Shown: in pieces, positions 1-7,313 of the stretch
Position numbering within the stretch: the first letter of the stretch is position 1
Layout: the number at the start of each line of letters is the position of its first letter
Assembly (NCBI RefSeq): GCF_018129085.1
Contig: NZ_JAAGBB010000027.1
Coordinates: 33,658-97,657, forward strand
Source: Plastoroseomonas hellenica
Lineage (GTDB): Bacteria > Pseudomonadota > Alphaproteobacteria > Acetobacterales > Acetobacteraceae
DNA: 64,000 nucleotides
Direction: 5' to 3'
Notes under the pieces: model-generated
Database searches by the model: none
Told to the model about the DNA's origin: nothing
Seen by the model: only the letters and a program-made list of their open reading frames with translations
Position numbers and translations under genes: made by a program

Positions 1-436
1 CGACATCCTCAGCGGCGAAATCGAGCCGCGTGAGGCGCGTCGTGTAGTTCCGGAAGTTCAGCATCACGGCTGGGTGCATCTTCCGGAACCCCGGCAGGCG
101 CGGCATCAACCACCGCGCGCCGAAGGTCGGCGAGATCGCGAGCGTCAGCGTGCCGCCGCCGCCGCGATGCGCCAGCAGTTCCAGCGTCGCACCCTCGATG
201 CGCGCCAGGCTGCCGCGCACCTGCGGCGCATAGGCGGCGCCGGCCGGGGTCAACACCAGGCGCTGCCGCACCCGCTGGAACAGCCGGAGGCCGAGCTGCG
301 CCTCGAGCCCCGCGAGCTGACGGCTGACCGCACTCTGGGTCAGCCGCAGCTCCTCCGCCGCGCGGGAGACGCTGAGATGGCGGGCGCAGGCCTCGAAGGC
401 CTGGAGGGCGGCGGTGGCAGGCACGTGGCGGCGCAT
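1..436 (-). CDS. LysR-family transcriptional regulator (GcvA-like), C-terminus beyond window
   Basis: The first 145 codons of a LysR-type regulator are visible; the gene runs off the left edge. The N-terminus (MRRHVPATAALQAFEACARH) and the helix-turn-helix at residues about 22-41 (SVSRAAEELRLTQSAVSRQL) are typical of the GcvA-like branch. The effector-binding domain begins near residue 92 (TLTLAISPTFGARWLMPRLP). The gene is divergent from a Bug-type receptor, the usual layout for a LysR protein controlling its neighbour. The start is uncertain: in-frame ATG codons also lie at 466 and 469 (first base on the minus strand), which would add 10-11 residues, and neither choice has a strong ribosome site. 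The effector is unknown. Confidence 0.9.
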   Translation of the reverse strand, partial: MRRHVPATAALQAFEACARHLSVSRAAEELRLTQSAVSRQLAGLEAQLGLRLFQRVRQRLVLTPAGAAYAPQVRGSLARIEGATLELLAHRGGGGTLTLAISPTFGARWLMPRLPGFRKMHPAVMLNFRNYTTRLTRLDFAAEDV

Positions 437-556
437 GGTCGGGACCCGAACTTCATTCCGAACCATCATGAAGGCATGAGGGAGTTTCAGTTGCGAGTCC
501 CTCTGTTTCCAGGGAACCTCTGGATTGTCGATGCTCACGGTAGCGCGATCTGCCTC

Positions 557-581
557 AGACCATGCATTGTGCGCATGATCT
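557..581. promoter_or_regulatory. Candidate LysR operator (T-N11-A inverted repeat)
   Basis: An imperfect palindrome lies in the 230-bp gap between the divergent LysR and Bug genes. The inner arms are CATGC (561-565) and GCATG (573-577) around a 7-nt centre, and the match extends outward to 8 of 9 bp per arm. It contains the T-N11-A spacing (T563, A575) expected of LysR-type sites. It lies about 90 bp upstream of the receptor start. Its function is inferred from position and symmetry only. Confidence 0.45.
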
Positions 582-666
582 GGGGTGGTTGAAGACGCTG
601 TGCGGGCCGTGCACCCGGCGGCACAGGGATGATCGCAGCCACCCCGGCCAAGCCAGGAGGTGAAAG

Positions 667-1647
667 ATGACCGTGTTCCGCATGCCCCGTCGTGCCTTGT
701 TGGCCGGCGCCGCGACTGCCGCCTTGGCGCCTGCCGCGCAGGCGGCCTGGGTGCCGCAGCAGCCGATCCGGATCCTGATCGGCTATCCGCCCGGCGGCGC
801 CGTGGACATCCTGGTGCGCGTGGTCGCCGAGGGCATGCAGCGCGTGCGCGGCGTCGCCGTGGTGGCGGAGGTACGCAGCGGCGCCTATGGCTTCATCGCC
901 GCCCAGGCGGCCGCCCGCTCGGCGCCCGATGGCTATACCTTGGCCAGTGCCATCATGGGCCTGATGTCGGTGCTGCCGGCGATCCCCGGCATCCCGGTGC
1001 CGCTCGACCTCGACCGGGAGCTGACGCCGGTCTCCGTCCTCGCCGGCACCCCGATGGCGCTGGTCGCGCGGCCTGCCGCGCCCTTCAACGACGTCGAAGG
1101 GCTGATCGCCTATGCGCGGCAGCGCGGCGGTGCCGCGACCTACGCCTCCTCTGGCAACGGCTCCATCAACCATCTCGGTGCGGCGCTGTTCTGCGGGGCG
1201 GTCGGCGTGACCATGACCCATGTCTCCTACCGCGGCGGCGCGCCGGCGACGCTCGATGTCTCGGCCGGGCGGATCGACATCATGGTCGCCAACGTAGCGG
1301 AGGTGGCGCCGCAGATCCGCGGCGGGCAGCTCAAGGGCCTCGGCGTCACCGCGGCGGAACCGACGCCGCTGATGCCGGAACTGCCGCCGCTCGCGGCACG
1401 CATCCCGGCACTCGAGATCAACAACTGGTTTGGCGTCGCGGGTCCGGCCGGCCTGCCGGCCGAGGTCCGCGACGGGCTCGCCGAGATCTTCGCCGCGGCG
1501 GTGCGCGATCCGCAGACCGCGCGCATCCTGATGGAGCGCGGCCTGATCCCGATCGGCGAGGGCGGCGCCGCCTTCGCGGAGCGCATCCGCCGTGACCGCG
1601 CGCGGTGGGCGCAGGTCGTCCAGGCGAACAACATCCGCGGCGACTGA
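667..1647 (+). CDS. Tripartite tricarboxylate transporter (Bug-family) periplasmic receptor
   Basis: This is a 326-aa exported solute receptor of the Bug/TctC family, which bind carboxylates and related small acids in the periplasm. The signal peptide (RRALLAGAATAALAPAAQA, cut near residue 26) is followed by the family opening PIRILIGYPPGGAVDILVR and by the central ASSGNGSINHLGAALF and HVSYRGGAPATLD blocks, which shape the ligand pocket. AGGAGG at 655-660 sits 6 nt before the ATG, which fixes the start. No TctA/TctB membrane genes are in the window, so it is an orphan receptor, as is common in this family. It precedes a HyuA/HyuB pair and probably supplies their substrate. The ligand cannot be read from sequence. 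Confidence 0.93.
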   Translation: MTVFRMPRRALLAGAATAALAPAAQAAWVPQQPIRILIGYPPGGAVDILVRVVAEGMQRVRGVAVVAEVRSGAYGFIAAQAAARSAPDGYTLASAIMGLMSVLPAIPGIPVPLDLDRELTPVSVLAGTPMALVARPAAPFNDVEGLIAYARQRGGAATYASSGNGSINHLGAALFCGAVGVTMTHVSYRGGAPATLDVSAGRIDIMVANVAEVAPQIRGGQLKGLGVTAAEPTPLMPELPPLAARIPALEINNWFGVAGPAGLPAEVRDGLAEIFAAAVRDPQTARILMERGLIPIGEGGAAFAERIRRDRARWAQVVQANNIRGD

Positions 1648-1693
1648 CCTTCCCCTTCCCATCCGGCTGACCGCAAGCAGCCCTTTAAGTGGC

Positions 1694-1745
1694 GCGTCCG
1701 CTTCAGACCTCCGGGCCCTTCGGCCCTCCGGTCATCGGACGCTCA
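1694..1745 (-). repeat. Family A palindromic repeat, copy 1 (inverted)
   Basis: A 52-bp element upstream of hyuA is the near-exact reverse complement of the element at 3832-3884. Its ends are GCGTCCG (1694-1700) and CGGACGC (1736-1742), so it can fold on itself, and the inner part is a second hairpin around GGGCCCTTCGGCCC. The two copies bracket hyuA as an inverted pair. A third, more diverged copy is at 30046-30097. This resembles REP-type intergenic repeats. Confidence 0.8.
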
Positions 1746-1758
1746 GGCAAGGACCATC

Positions 1759-3834
1759 ATGACGGCGTCCCTCTCTCTCGGCATCGATATCGGCGGCACC
1801 TTCACCGATCTCGTCATCCTCGATCCCGCCGATGGGGGTGCGGCCATCTGGAAGGAAAGCACCACGCCGGACGATCCGTCCCGCGGTGCCATGCAGGGCC
1901 TGGCGCGGCTGCTCGACCAGAGCGGCATCGCGGCGGGGTCGATCGGCCGCGTCGTGCATGCGACGACGCTCTTCACCAATGCGCTGATCGAACGCAAGGG
2001 TGCGGCAACCGGCCTGCTCACCACCGCCGGCTTCGCCGATGTGTTGGAGATCGGGCGGGAGCGGAAATACGAGCTCTACGACCTGTTCCTGGAGATGCCG
2101 AAGCCGCTGGTGCCGCGTCCCTGGCGGCGCGAGGTGCGCGAACGCCTGGCGCCGGACGGCAGCGTGGAGGTGCCGGTCGATGTCGAGGGCGCGCTGGCGG
2201 AGGTGGCGGCCCTGGTCGGCGAGGGCGTCACCAGCCTCGCCATCTGCTTCCTGCATGCCTATGCCAATCCGGCGCATGAGCGCGCGGTGGCGGAAGCGGT
2301 GGCGCGGCGCTTCCCGAAGCTCTCGCTCTCGCTCTCCTGCGACATCGCACCGGAGATCCGGGAATATCCGCGGGCGGTGACGACGGTCGCCAATGCCTAT
2401 GTGCGTCCGATCGCGGAGACCTATCTCGACACGCTGGAAGCCGCGCTGAAGCGCGCCGGCGTACCAGGCGGGCTGTTCCTGATGCTCTCCAATGGTGGCC
2501 TGACCCATGTCGCCGAGGCCAAGCGCGCGCCGGTGCAGTTGCTGGAGAGCGGGCCCGCGGCGGGTGCGCTGGCCGGCGCCTGGTTCGGGCGGCATGCCGG
2601 CCTCGACCGCGTGCTCGCCTTCGACATGGGCGGCACCACCGCAAAGCTCGCGCTCGTCGATGACGGGGAACCGCTGGTCGCCTGGGGCTTTGAAGCGGCG
2701 CGTACCAAGCGCTTCCTGCGCGGCTCCGGCCTACCGGTGCAGATCGCGACCGTGGAGCTGATCGAGATCGGCGCCGGCGGCGGTTCCATCGCCCGGCGGA
2801 GCGAGCTCGGCACGCTGCAAGTGGGGCCGGAGAGCGCGGGCGCGCAGCCCGGGCCCGTCTGCTACGGCCGTGGCGGCAGCGAGCCGACGGTGACCGATGC
2901 CGATCTGGCGCTCGGCTACCTCAACGCGGATTTCTTCCTGGGCGGCGCGATGCAGATCGACACCGGGCCCGCGAAGGCAGCGCTGGCAAGCTTGGCCGCC
3001 ACACTTGGCCTCGACGGCGAGCGCGGCGCCTTCGGTGTCCATGACGTCGTGAACGAGAACATGGCCGGCGCCGCGCGCGTCGCGATCGCGGAGCGGGGCC
3101 GCGTGCCGCGCGACTATGCGCTGCTCGCGACCGGCGGTGCGGCGCCGGTCCATGCCTGGCATGTCGGTAGCAAGCTCGGTGTCTCCCGCGTCGTCTGCCC
3201 CCCGGGCGCGGGCGCGGGCAGCACGATCGGCATGCTGATGGCGCCGGCGCGCATCGACCGCGTCACCTCCTTCAACAGACCGCTCGCATCCGTGGCCTGG
3301 CCCGAGGTCTCCGGCATGTTCGAGGCGCTGGAGAAGGATGCGCTGGCCGTGGTGCGCGACACCGGCGCCGACCTCGCACGGCGCAGTGTCCGCCGGCTCG
3401 CCGACATGCGCTACGTGGGGCAGGGGTCGGAGATCACCGTGGCGCTGCCGGAGACGCTGGATGCGGCGAGCGTGCTCGGCGCCTTCGAGGCCGCCTATCG
3501 CGTGCTGTTCGGCCGCACGCCGCCCGGTGCGGCCGCGCAGTTCGTGGCGCTGCGGCTCTCCGTCGCGGCACCGATGCCGGGCGCCGGCGGGACGCTCCGC
3601 ATCGCCAGCGGCAAGGCGGGGGCGGCGGCACTGAAAGGCCGGCGGCGGGTGCATTTCCCGGATGCCGGGGGTGAGGTCGAGACACCGGTCTATGACCGCT
3701 ACGCCCTGGCGCCGGGCGCCACCCTCGAAGGCCCGGCGGTCTTCGAGGAGAATGAGAGCACCTTCGTCGTCGGGCCGGGTGCGCGCATCACCGTGCTGCC
3801 CGACGGCTCCATCCTCGCCGAACGCGTGATCTGA
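1759..3834 (+). CDS. hyuA: Hydantoinase/oxoprolinase family protein, subunit A (HyuA)
   Basis: This is a 691-aa ATP-dependent subunit of the HyuA/5-oxoprolinase/acetone-carboxylase family. These enzymes couple ATP use to hydrolysis of cyclic amides or to carboxylation of ketones. The N-terminal actin-like phosphate loop GIDIGGTFTD is at residues 8-17, ESGPAAGA near 262, and the second ATPase loop AFDMGGTTAKLALV near 290. The C-terminal domain ends with EGPAVFEENESTFVVGPGA. Length is normal for a stand-alone A subunit. The ribosome site is weak (CAAGGACC). It is followed by its B subunit after 73 bp. Its stop codon TGA is part of a family A repeat. The substrate is not known; 5-oxoproline, hydantoins, lactams and ketones are all possible for the family. 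Confidence 0.92.
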   Translation: MTASLSLGIDIGGTFTDLVILDPADGGAAIWKESTTPDDPSRGAMQGLARLLDQSGIAAGSIGRVVHATTLFTNALIERKGAATGLLTTAGFADVLEIGRERKYELYDLFLEMPKPLVPRPWRREVRERLAPDGSVEVPVDVEGALAEVAALVGEGVTSLAICFLHAYANPAHERAVAEAVARRFPKLSLSLSCDIAPEIREYPRAVTTVANAYVRPIAETYLDTLEAALKRAGVPGGLFLMLSNGGLTHVAEAKRAPVQLLESGPAAGALAGAWFGRHAGLDRVLAFDMGGTTAKLALVDDGEPLVAWGFEAARTKRFLRGSGLPVQIATVELIEIGAGGGSIARRSELGTLQVGPESAGAQPGPVCYGRGGSEPTVTDADLALGYLNADFFLGGAMQIDTGPAKAALASLAATLGLDGERGAFGVHDVVNENMAGAARVAIAERGRVPRDYALLATGGAAPVHAWHVGSKLGVSRVVCPPGAGAGSTIGMLMAPARIDRVTSFNRPLASVAWPEVSGMFEALEKDALAVVRDTGADLARRSVRRLADMRYVGQGSEITVALPETLDAASVLGAFEAAYRVLFGRTPPGAAAQFVALRLSVAAPMPGAGGTLRIASGKAGAAALKGRRRVHFPDAGGEVETPVYDRYALAPGATLEGPAVFEENESTFVVGPGARITVLPDGSILAERVI

Positions 3835-3884
3835 GCGTCCGATGACCGGAGGGCCGAAAAGGCCCGGAGGTCTGAATCGGACGC
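3832..3884 (+). repeat. Family A palindromic repeat, copy 2 (overlaps the hyuA stop)
   Basis: A 53-bp element opens with TGAGCGTCCGATGACCGGAG, and its TGA is the stop codon of the preceding hyuA. It then contains GGGCCGAAAAGGCCC and closes with TCTGAATCGGACGC. The arms GCGTCCG and CGGACGC pair, giving a long stem with an inner hairpin. It is the inverted partner of 1694-1745. It could act as an mRNA-stabilising or terminating structure between hyuA and hyuB; that is inferred. Confidence 0.8.
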
Positions 3885-3907
3885 CCCACTGACAAGGAAT
3901 ATAGGCG

Positions 3908-5530
3908 ATGACCGCGAATGAAACCGCGCCGCGGCGCTTCGATGCCGTCGAGATCGAGCTGCTGTGGCGGCGCCTGATCTCCCTCGTCGACGAGGCGGCG
4001 GCGGCGCTGGTGCGCACCAGCTTCTCGACCCTGGTCCGCGAGAGCTACGACTTCTCCTGCGTCGTCACCGACGCGACCGGCCAGTCCCTGGTGCAGGCGA
4101 CCGAGAGCATCCCGAGCTTCATCGGCACCCTGCCGGAGACGGTGAAGCATTTCCTGCGCTTCTTCCCGGAGGAGACGCTGCAGCCCGGTGACGTGCTGAT
4201 CACCAACGACCTCTGGCTCGGCACCGGGCATCTGCCCGACATCACCGTGGCCAAGCCGATCTTCCGCAACGGTAAGCTCGTCGCCTTCAGCGCCTCGACC
4301 GCGCATGCGCCGGATATCGGCGGCAAGATCCGCAGCCCCGAGCCGCGCGAGGTGTTCGAGGAGGGGTTGCAGATCCCGCCGCTGAAGCTGCTGCGCGCCG
4401 GCAAGCCGGACGAGACGCTGCTCGCGATGATCCGCCAGAACGTGCGCACGCCGGAGCAGACGCTGGGCGATCTCTGGGCCCAGGTGGTGGCGCTCGACCT
4501 GATGGAGGAGCGGCTGCTGATCCTGATGGAGCAGGCCTCGCTCGACCATCTGCGCGACCTCGCCGCCGAGATCCACAGCCGCTGCGAGACCGCCATGCGC
4601 GCCGCGATCACGGCGTTGCCGGACGGCGTCTACCGCAGCGAGCTGCAGACCGACGGGCTGATGGACAAGCCGATCACCATCCGACTGTCCCTGACCATCG
4701 CGGGCGATCAGCTCACCGCCGACTTCACCGGGACCGATGCGCAGGTCGATCGGGCCATCAACTGCGCGCTCTGCTACACCTATGCCATGGTGATGTACGG
4801 GGTGAAGGTCTGCACCAGCCCCAACCTGCCGAACAATGAGGGCGCCTGGCGCCCCATCTCGGTGGTGGCGCCGCCGGGCTGCATCGTGAACCCGGTCTTC
4901 CCGGCCTCCGGCGGGTCGCGCATGCTGATCGGCCACTATTTGCCAATGCTGGTCTTCGGCTGCCTCGGCCAGGTGGTGCCGGAGCGGGTGATGGCCGCCT
5001 GCGGATCGCCGATGTGGGGCATGAACCAGTCGGGCGTGAACGCGGCGGGAAAGCCCTATGCCAACATGTTCTTCTTCAATGGCGGCATGGGCGCCAACAT
5101 GCGCGGCGACGGCATCTCCTGCCTGTCCTGGCCGTCCAATGTCTCCTCGACGCCGATCGAGATCAGCGAGCACATCGCGCCCATCCGCGTCCACCACAAG
5201 CGACTGCGGCCAGGTAGCGGCGGGCCGGGGCGGCATCGTGGCGGCCTCGGGCAGGAAGTGCTGATCGAGAGCCGGTCGGAGACGCCGATCGCCGTCTCCT
5301 TCCTCGCGGAGCGCACCATCTTCCCGGCCTTCGGCATCGAAGGCGGCGAGGCGGGCGCGCCGGGTGTGCTCAAGATCAACGGCGAGAAGGTCGATCCCAA
5401 GCGGCAATACGTGCTGCAGCGGGGCGACACGGTGTCGCTGGCGACCCCGGGCGGCGGTGGGCATGGGCCGGCGGCGGAACGGGCCGAAGCCGCGATCGGC
5501 GCCGATCGTGCCGCGGGCTACCTGGGGTAG
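3908..5530 (+). CDS. hyuB: Hydantoinase/oxoprolinase family protein, subunit B (HyuB)
   Basis: This 540-aa HyuB-family subunit is the partner of the preceding HyuA. Visible family blocks are the opening DAVEIELLWRRLISLVDEAA, the metal-site region NDLWLGTGHLPDITV near residue 100, HAPDIGGKIR near 135, NNEGAWRPI in the middle and the glycine-rich close ATPGGGGHG. AAGGAA lies 9-10 nt before the ATG. In the 5-oxoprolinase and acetone-carboxylase families the B subunit carries the active site that acts on the ATP-activated substrate. The order A then B is the reverse of the second copy at 7.3-11 kb. The two B proteins share most of these blocks and are clearly paralogous. Confidence 0.92.
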   Translation: MTANETAPRRFDAVEIELLWRRLISLVDEAAAALVRTSFSTLVRESYDFSCVVTDATGQSLVQATESIPSFIGTLPETVKHFLRFFPEETLQPGDVLITNDLWLGTGHLPDITVAKPIFRNGKLVAFSASTAHAPDIGGKIRSPEPREVFEEGLQIPPLKLLRAGKPDETLLAMIRQNVRTPEQTLGDLWAQVVALDLMEERLLILMEQASLDHLRDLAAEIHSRCETAMRAAITALPDGVYRSELQTDGLMDKPITIRLSLTIAGDQLTADFTGTDAQVDRAINCALCYTYAMVMYGVKVCTSPNLPNNEGAWRPISVVAPPGCIVNPVFPASGGSRMLIGHYLPMLVFGCLGQVVPERVMAACGSPMWGMNQSGVNAAGKPYANMFFFNGGMGANMRGDGISCLSWPSNVSSTPIEISEHIAPIRVHHKRLRPGSGGPGRHRGGLGQEVLIESRSETPIAVSFLAERTIFPAFGIEGGEAGAPGVLKINGEKVDPKRQYVLQRGDTVSLATPGGGGHGPAAERAEAAIGADRAAGYLG

Positions 5531-5576
5531 GCAGGGCGCGATGCAGCACCGTGGAAGCGGTGTTGCATCCTCACGA

Positions 5577-5594
5577 ATCCATGTATACATGGAT
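5577..5594. promoter_or_regulatory. Perfect 18-bp palindrome, probable GntR/FCD operator
   Basis: ATCCATGTATACATGGAT is a perfect palindrome ending 2 nt before the GntR start codon. Its core, ATGTATACAT, has the GT-N-AC half-site arrangement typical of FCD-type GntR operators. Binding here would cover the gene's own start region, so autoregulation is likely. The upstream hyuB stop is 46 bp away, so the site may also control the downstream run of genes. Confidence 0.7.
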
Positions 5595-5596
5595 GC

Positions 5597-6355
5597 ATGA
5601 TAGAGCGGCCTTTTCCGTTCGACGGCTCCGATGCCGGCCTCAGCGCGGCGGAGCGCGCCTTCCGCCATGTCTGGCGCGCGATCAGCCAGGGCGCGATCGC
5701 GCCCGGCGAGCTGGTCACCGAAGAAGGGCTGGCAGCGGGGCTGTCCATCAGCCGCACGCCGCTGCGCGACGCCGTGCAGCGCCTGGAAGCGCTCGGCCTC
5801 CTGGTGCGGGAGCCGGCGCGCGGGCTTCGCGTTCCGCCCCTCGACCTCGACGAGATGGCCCAGCTTTCCGCGACGCGGGAGGTGCTGGAAGGGCTCCTCG
5901 CCGCCCAGGCGGCGCGCCGGGTCGCGGCCGGGGAAGCCGATGCTGCGCCGCTCCGCGCCGCGCATGACCGCCTGGCGCGCGTGATGCGAATCGCCGATGC
6001 CGACCTGACGCTCGCCGCCGGGCTAGACTTCCATGAAGCGCTGCGGCGCCTCGCCGACAACCGCGCCGCGGCGGCCTGCCACCAGCAGGTGCTGCTCGCC
6101 TTCGAACGCTACCGCCATCTCGCCCGTGGCGCCGCCGAGCGGCCGGAGCACGTCCTCGCGGAGCATGCCGCCGTGGTGGCGGCGATCGAAGCGGGCGACG
6201 CCGCGGCCGCCGAGCGGGCCATGCGGCGGCACATCGCCGCCGGCCGCGACATCTATGCAAGCGTCCTTTCGAAGACGCTGCCCAGAACGGGACGACCCTC
6301 GCCAAAGACACACGGCCCCATCGGCTTCAGGAGAGACCCGTATGAAACGTCGTGA
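5597..6355 (+). CDS. GntR-family transcriptional regulator (FCD domain)
   Basis: This 252-aa regulator has an N-terminal winged helix (residues about 16-78, with LVTEEGLAAGLSISRTPLRDAVQRLEALGLL) and a C-terminal all-helical FCD ligand domain. The FCD metal-binding pattern is visible: an aspartate/histidine region at LDFHEALRRLADN, HAAVVAAIEAGD, and AMRRHIAAG at the end. FCD regulators usually sense small organic acids. There is no Shine-Dalgarno before the ATG, and the palindrome at 5577-5594 ends 2 nt away, so the transcript may be leaderless. The 3' end overlaps the next receptor gene by 14 nt, so the two are co-translated. It probably controls the receptor-HyuBA-CoA-transferase run that follows. 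Confidence 0.92.
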   Translation: MIERPFPFDGSDAGLSAAERAFRHVWRAISQGAIAPGELVTEEGLAAGLSISRTPLRDAVQRLEALGLLVREPARGLRVPPLDLDEMAQLSATREVLEGLLAAQAARRVAAGEADAAPLRAAHDRLARVMRIADADLTLAAGLDFHEALRRLADNRAAAACHQQVLLAFERYRHLARGAAERPEHVLAEHAAVVAAIEAGDAAAAERAMRRHIAAGRDIYASVLSKTLPRTGRPSPKTHGPIGFRRDPYETS

Positions 6356-7310
6356 TCTCGGGGTGATCGCCCTCGCCGGCGCATGGACCGCATCCCGCGC
6401 GGCACGATCGCAGACCCCCTGGGCGACGCGCCCCATCCGCCTCATCGTGCCTTTCGCCGCCGGCGGCACGGCCGATGTGCTGGCGCGCATCATGGCCGAG
6501 CGCCTGACGCCGCGGTGGGGTCAGCAGGTGGTGGTGGAGAATCGTCCTGGCGCCGGCGGTAATATCGGCGCCGAGGTCGTCGCCCGCGCGGCGGGGGATG
6601 GGCACACACTGCTGCTCGGCACCATCGGCATCCACGCGGCCAGCGCGATCTACGCGAACCTGCCCTATAGCCCGTCCACCGATCTGGCACCGATTACGGT
6701 GCTGGCGGACATGCCGAACGCCATCATCGTGCATCCCTCGGTGCCGGCGCGCACGCTGCAGGAGCTGATCGCATTTGCGCGGCAAAAGCCGGGCGAGCTC
6801 ACCTTCGGCTCGGCGGGCAACGGCAGCTCCACCCATCTCGCCGGCGAGCTCTTCCTGCTTTCGACCGGCCTGCGCATGACCCATGTGCCCTATCGCGGCA
6901 GCGCCGCGGCGCTGAACGACTTGGCCGCCGGCAATATCCAGGTGATGTTCGAGAACGTGCCGACCGTGCCGCCTCTGGCCCAGGCCAATGTGGTGCGGGT
7001 GCTGGCGGTGACCTCCAGCGAGCGCGTCAGCGTGCTGGACGTGCCGGCGGCGCAGGAGGCCGGGGCCCCGGGCTACGTGGCGACCGCCTGGATGACGCTG
7101 GCGGCCCCCGCCTCGGTTCCCGCGCCGCTGCTGGAGCGGTTGAACGCCGATGCCCGGGCGGTGCTCGCCGACCCCGCAGTGCGCGCCCGCTTCGCCTCCC
7201 TCGGCGCCATTCCGGTCGGCGGCACCGTCGAGGAGAGCCGGCGCTTCTTTGCCGCCGAGACGACCAAATGGAACGCGGTGATCAGCGCCGCCGATATCCG
7301 GGTGAACTGA
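6342..7310 (+). CDS. Tripartite tricarboxylate transporter (Bug-family) periplasmic receptor
   Basis: This 322-aa receptor is the second of the Bug family in the cluster. The ATG at 6342 is chosen because AGGAGAG (6329-6335) lies 6 nt upstream; an in-frame extension upstream is out of phase with the GntR coding sequence and not credible. The signal peptide runs to about residue 24 (MKRRDLGVIALAGAWTASRAARSQ). Family blocks are PIRLIVPFAAGGTADVLARI, RPGAGGNIGAEVVARA, FGSAGNGSSTHLAGELF and HVPYRGSAAALND. It starts inside the GntR gene and ends 3 nt before hyuB. This copy matches the classic Bug consensus more closely than the one at 667-1647. The ligand is unknown. Confidence 0.93.
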   Translation: MKRRDLGVIALAGAWTASRAARSQTPWATRPIRLIVPFAAGGTADVLARIMAERLTPRWGQQVVVENRPGAGGNIGAEVVARAAGDGHTLLLGTIGIHAASAIYANLPYSPSTDLAPITVLADMPNAIIVHPSVPARTLQELIAFARQKPGELTFGSAGNGSSTHLAGELFLLSTGLRMTHVPYRGSAAALNDLAAGNIQVMFENVPTVPPLAQANVVRVLAVTSSERVSVLDVPAAQEAGAPGYVATAWMTLAAPASVPAPLLERLNADARAVLADPAVRARFASLGAIPVGGTVEESRRFFAAETTKWNAVISAADIRVN

Positions 7311-7313
7311 ACC

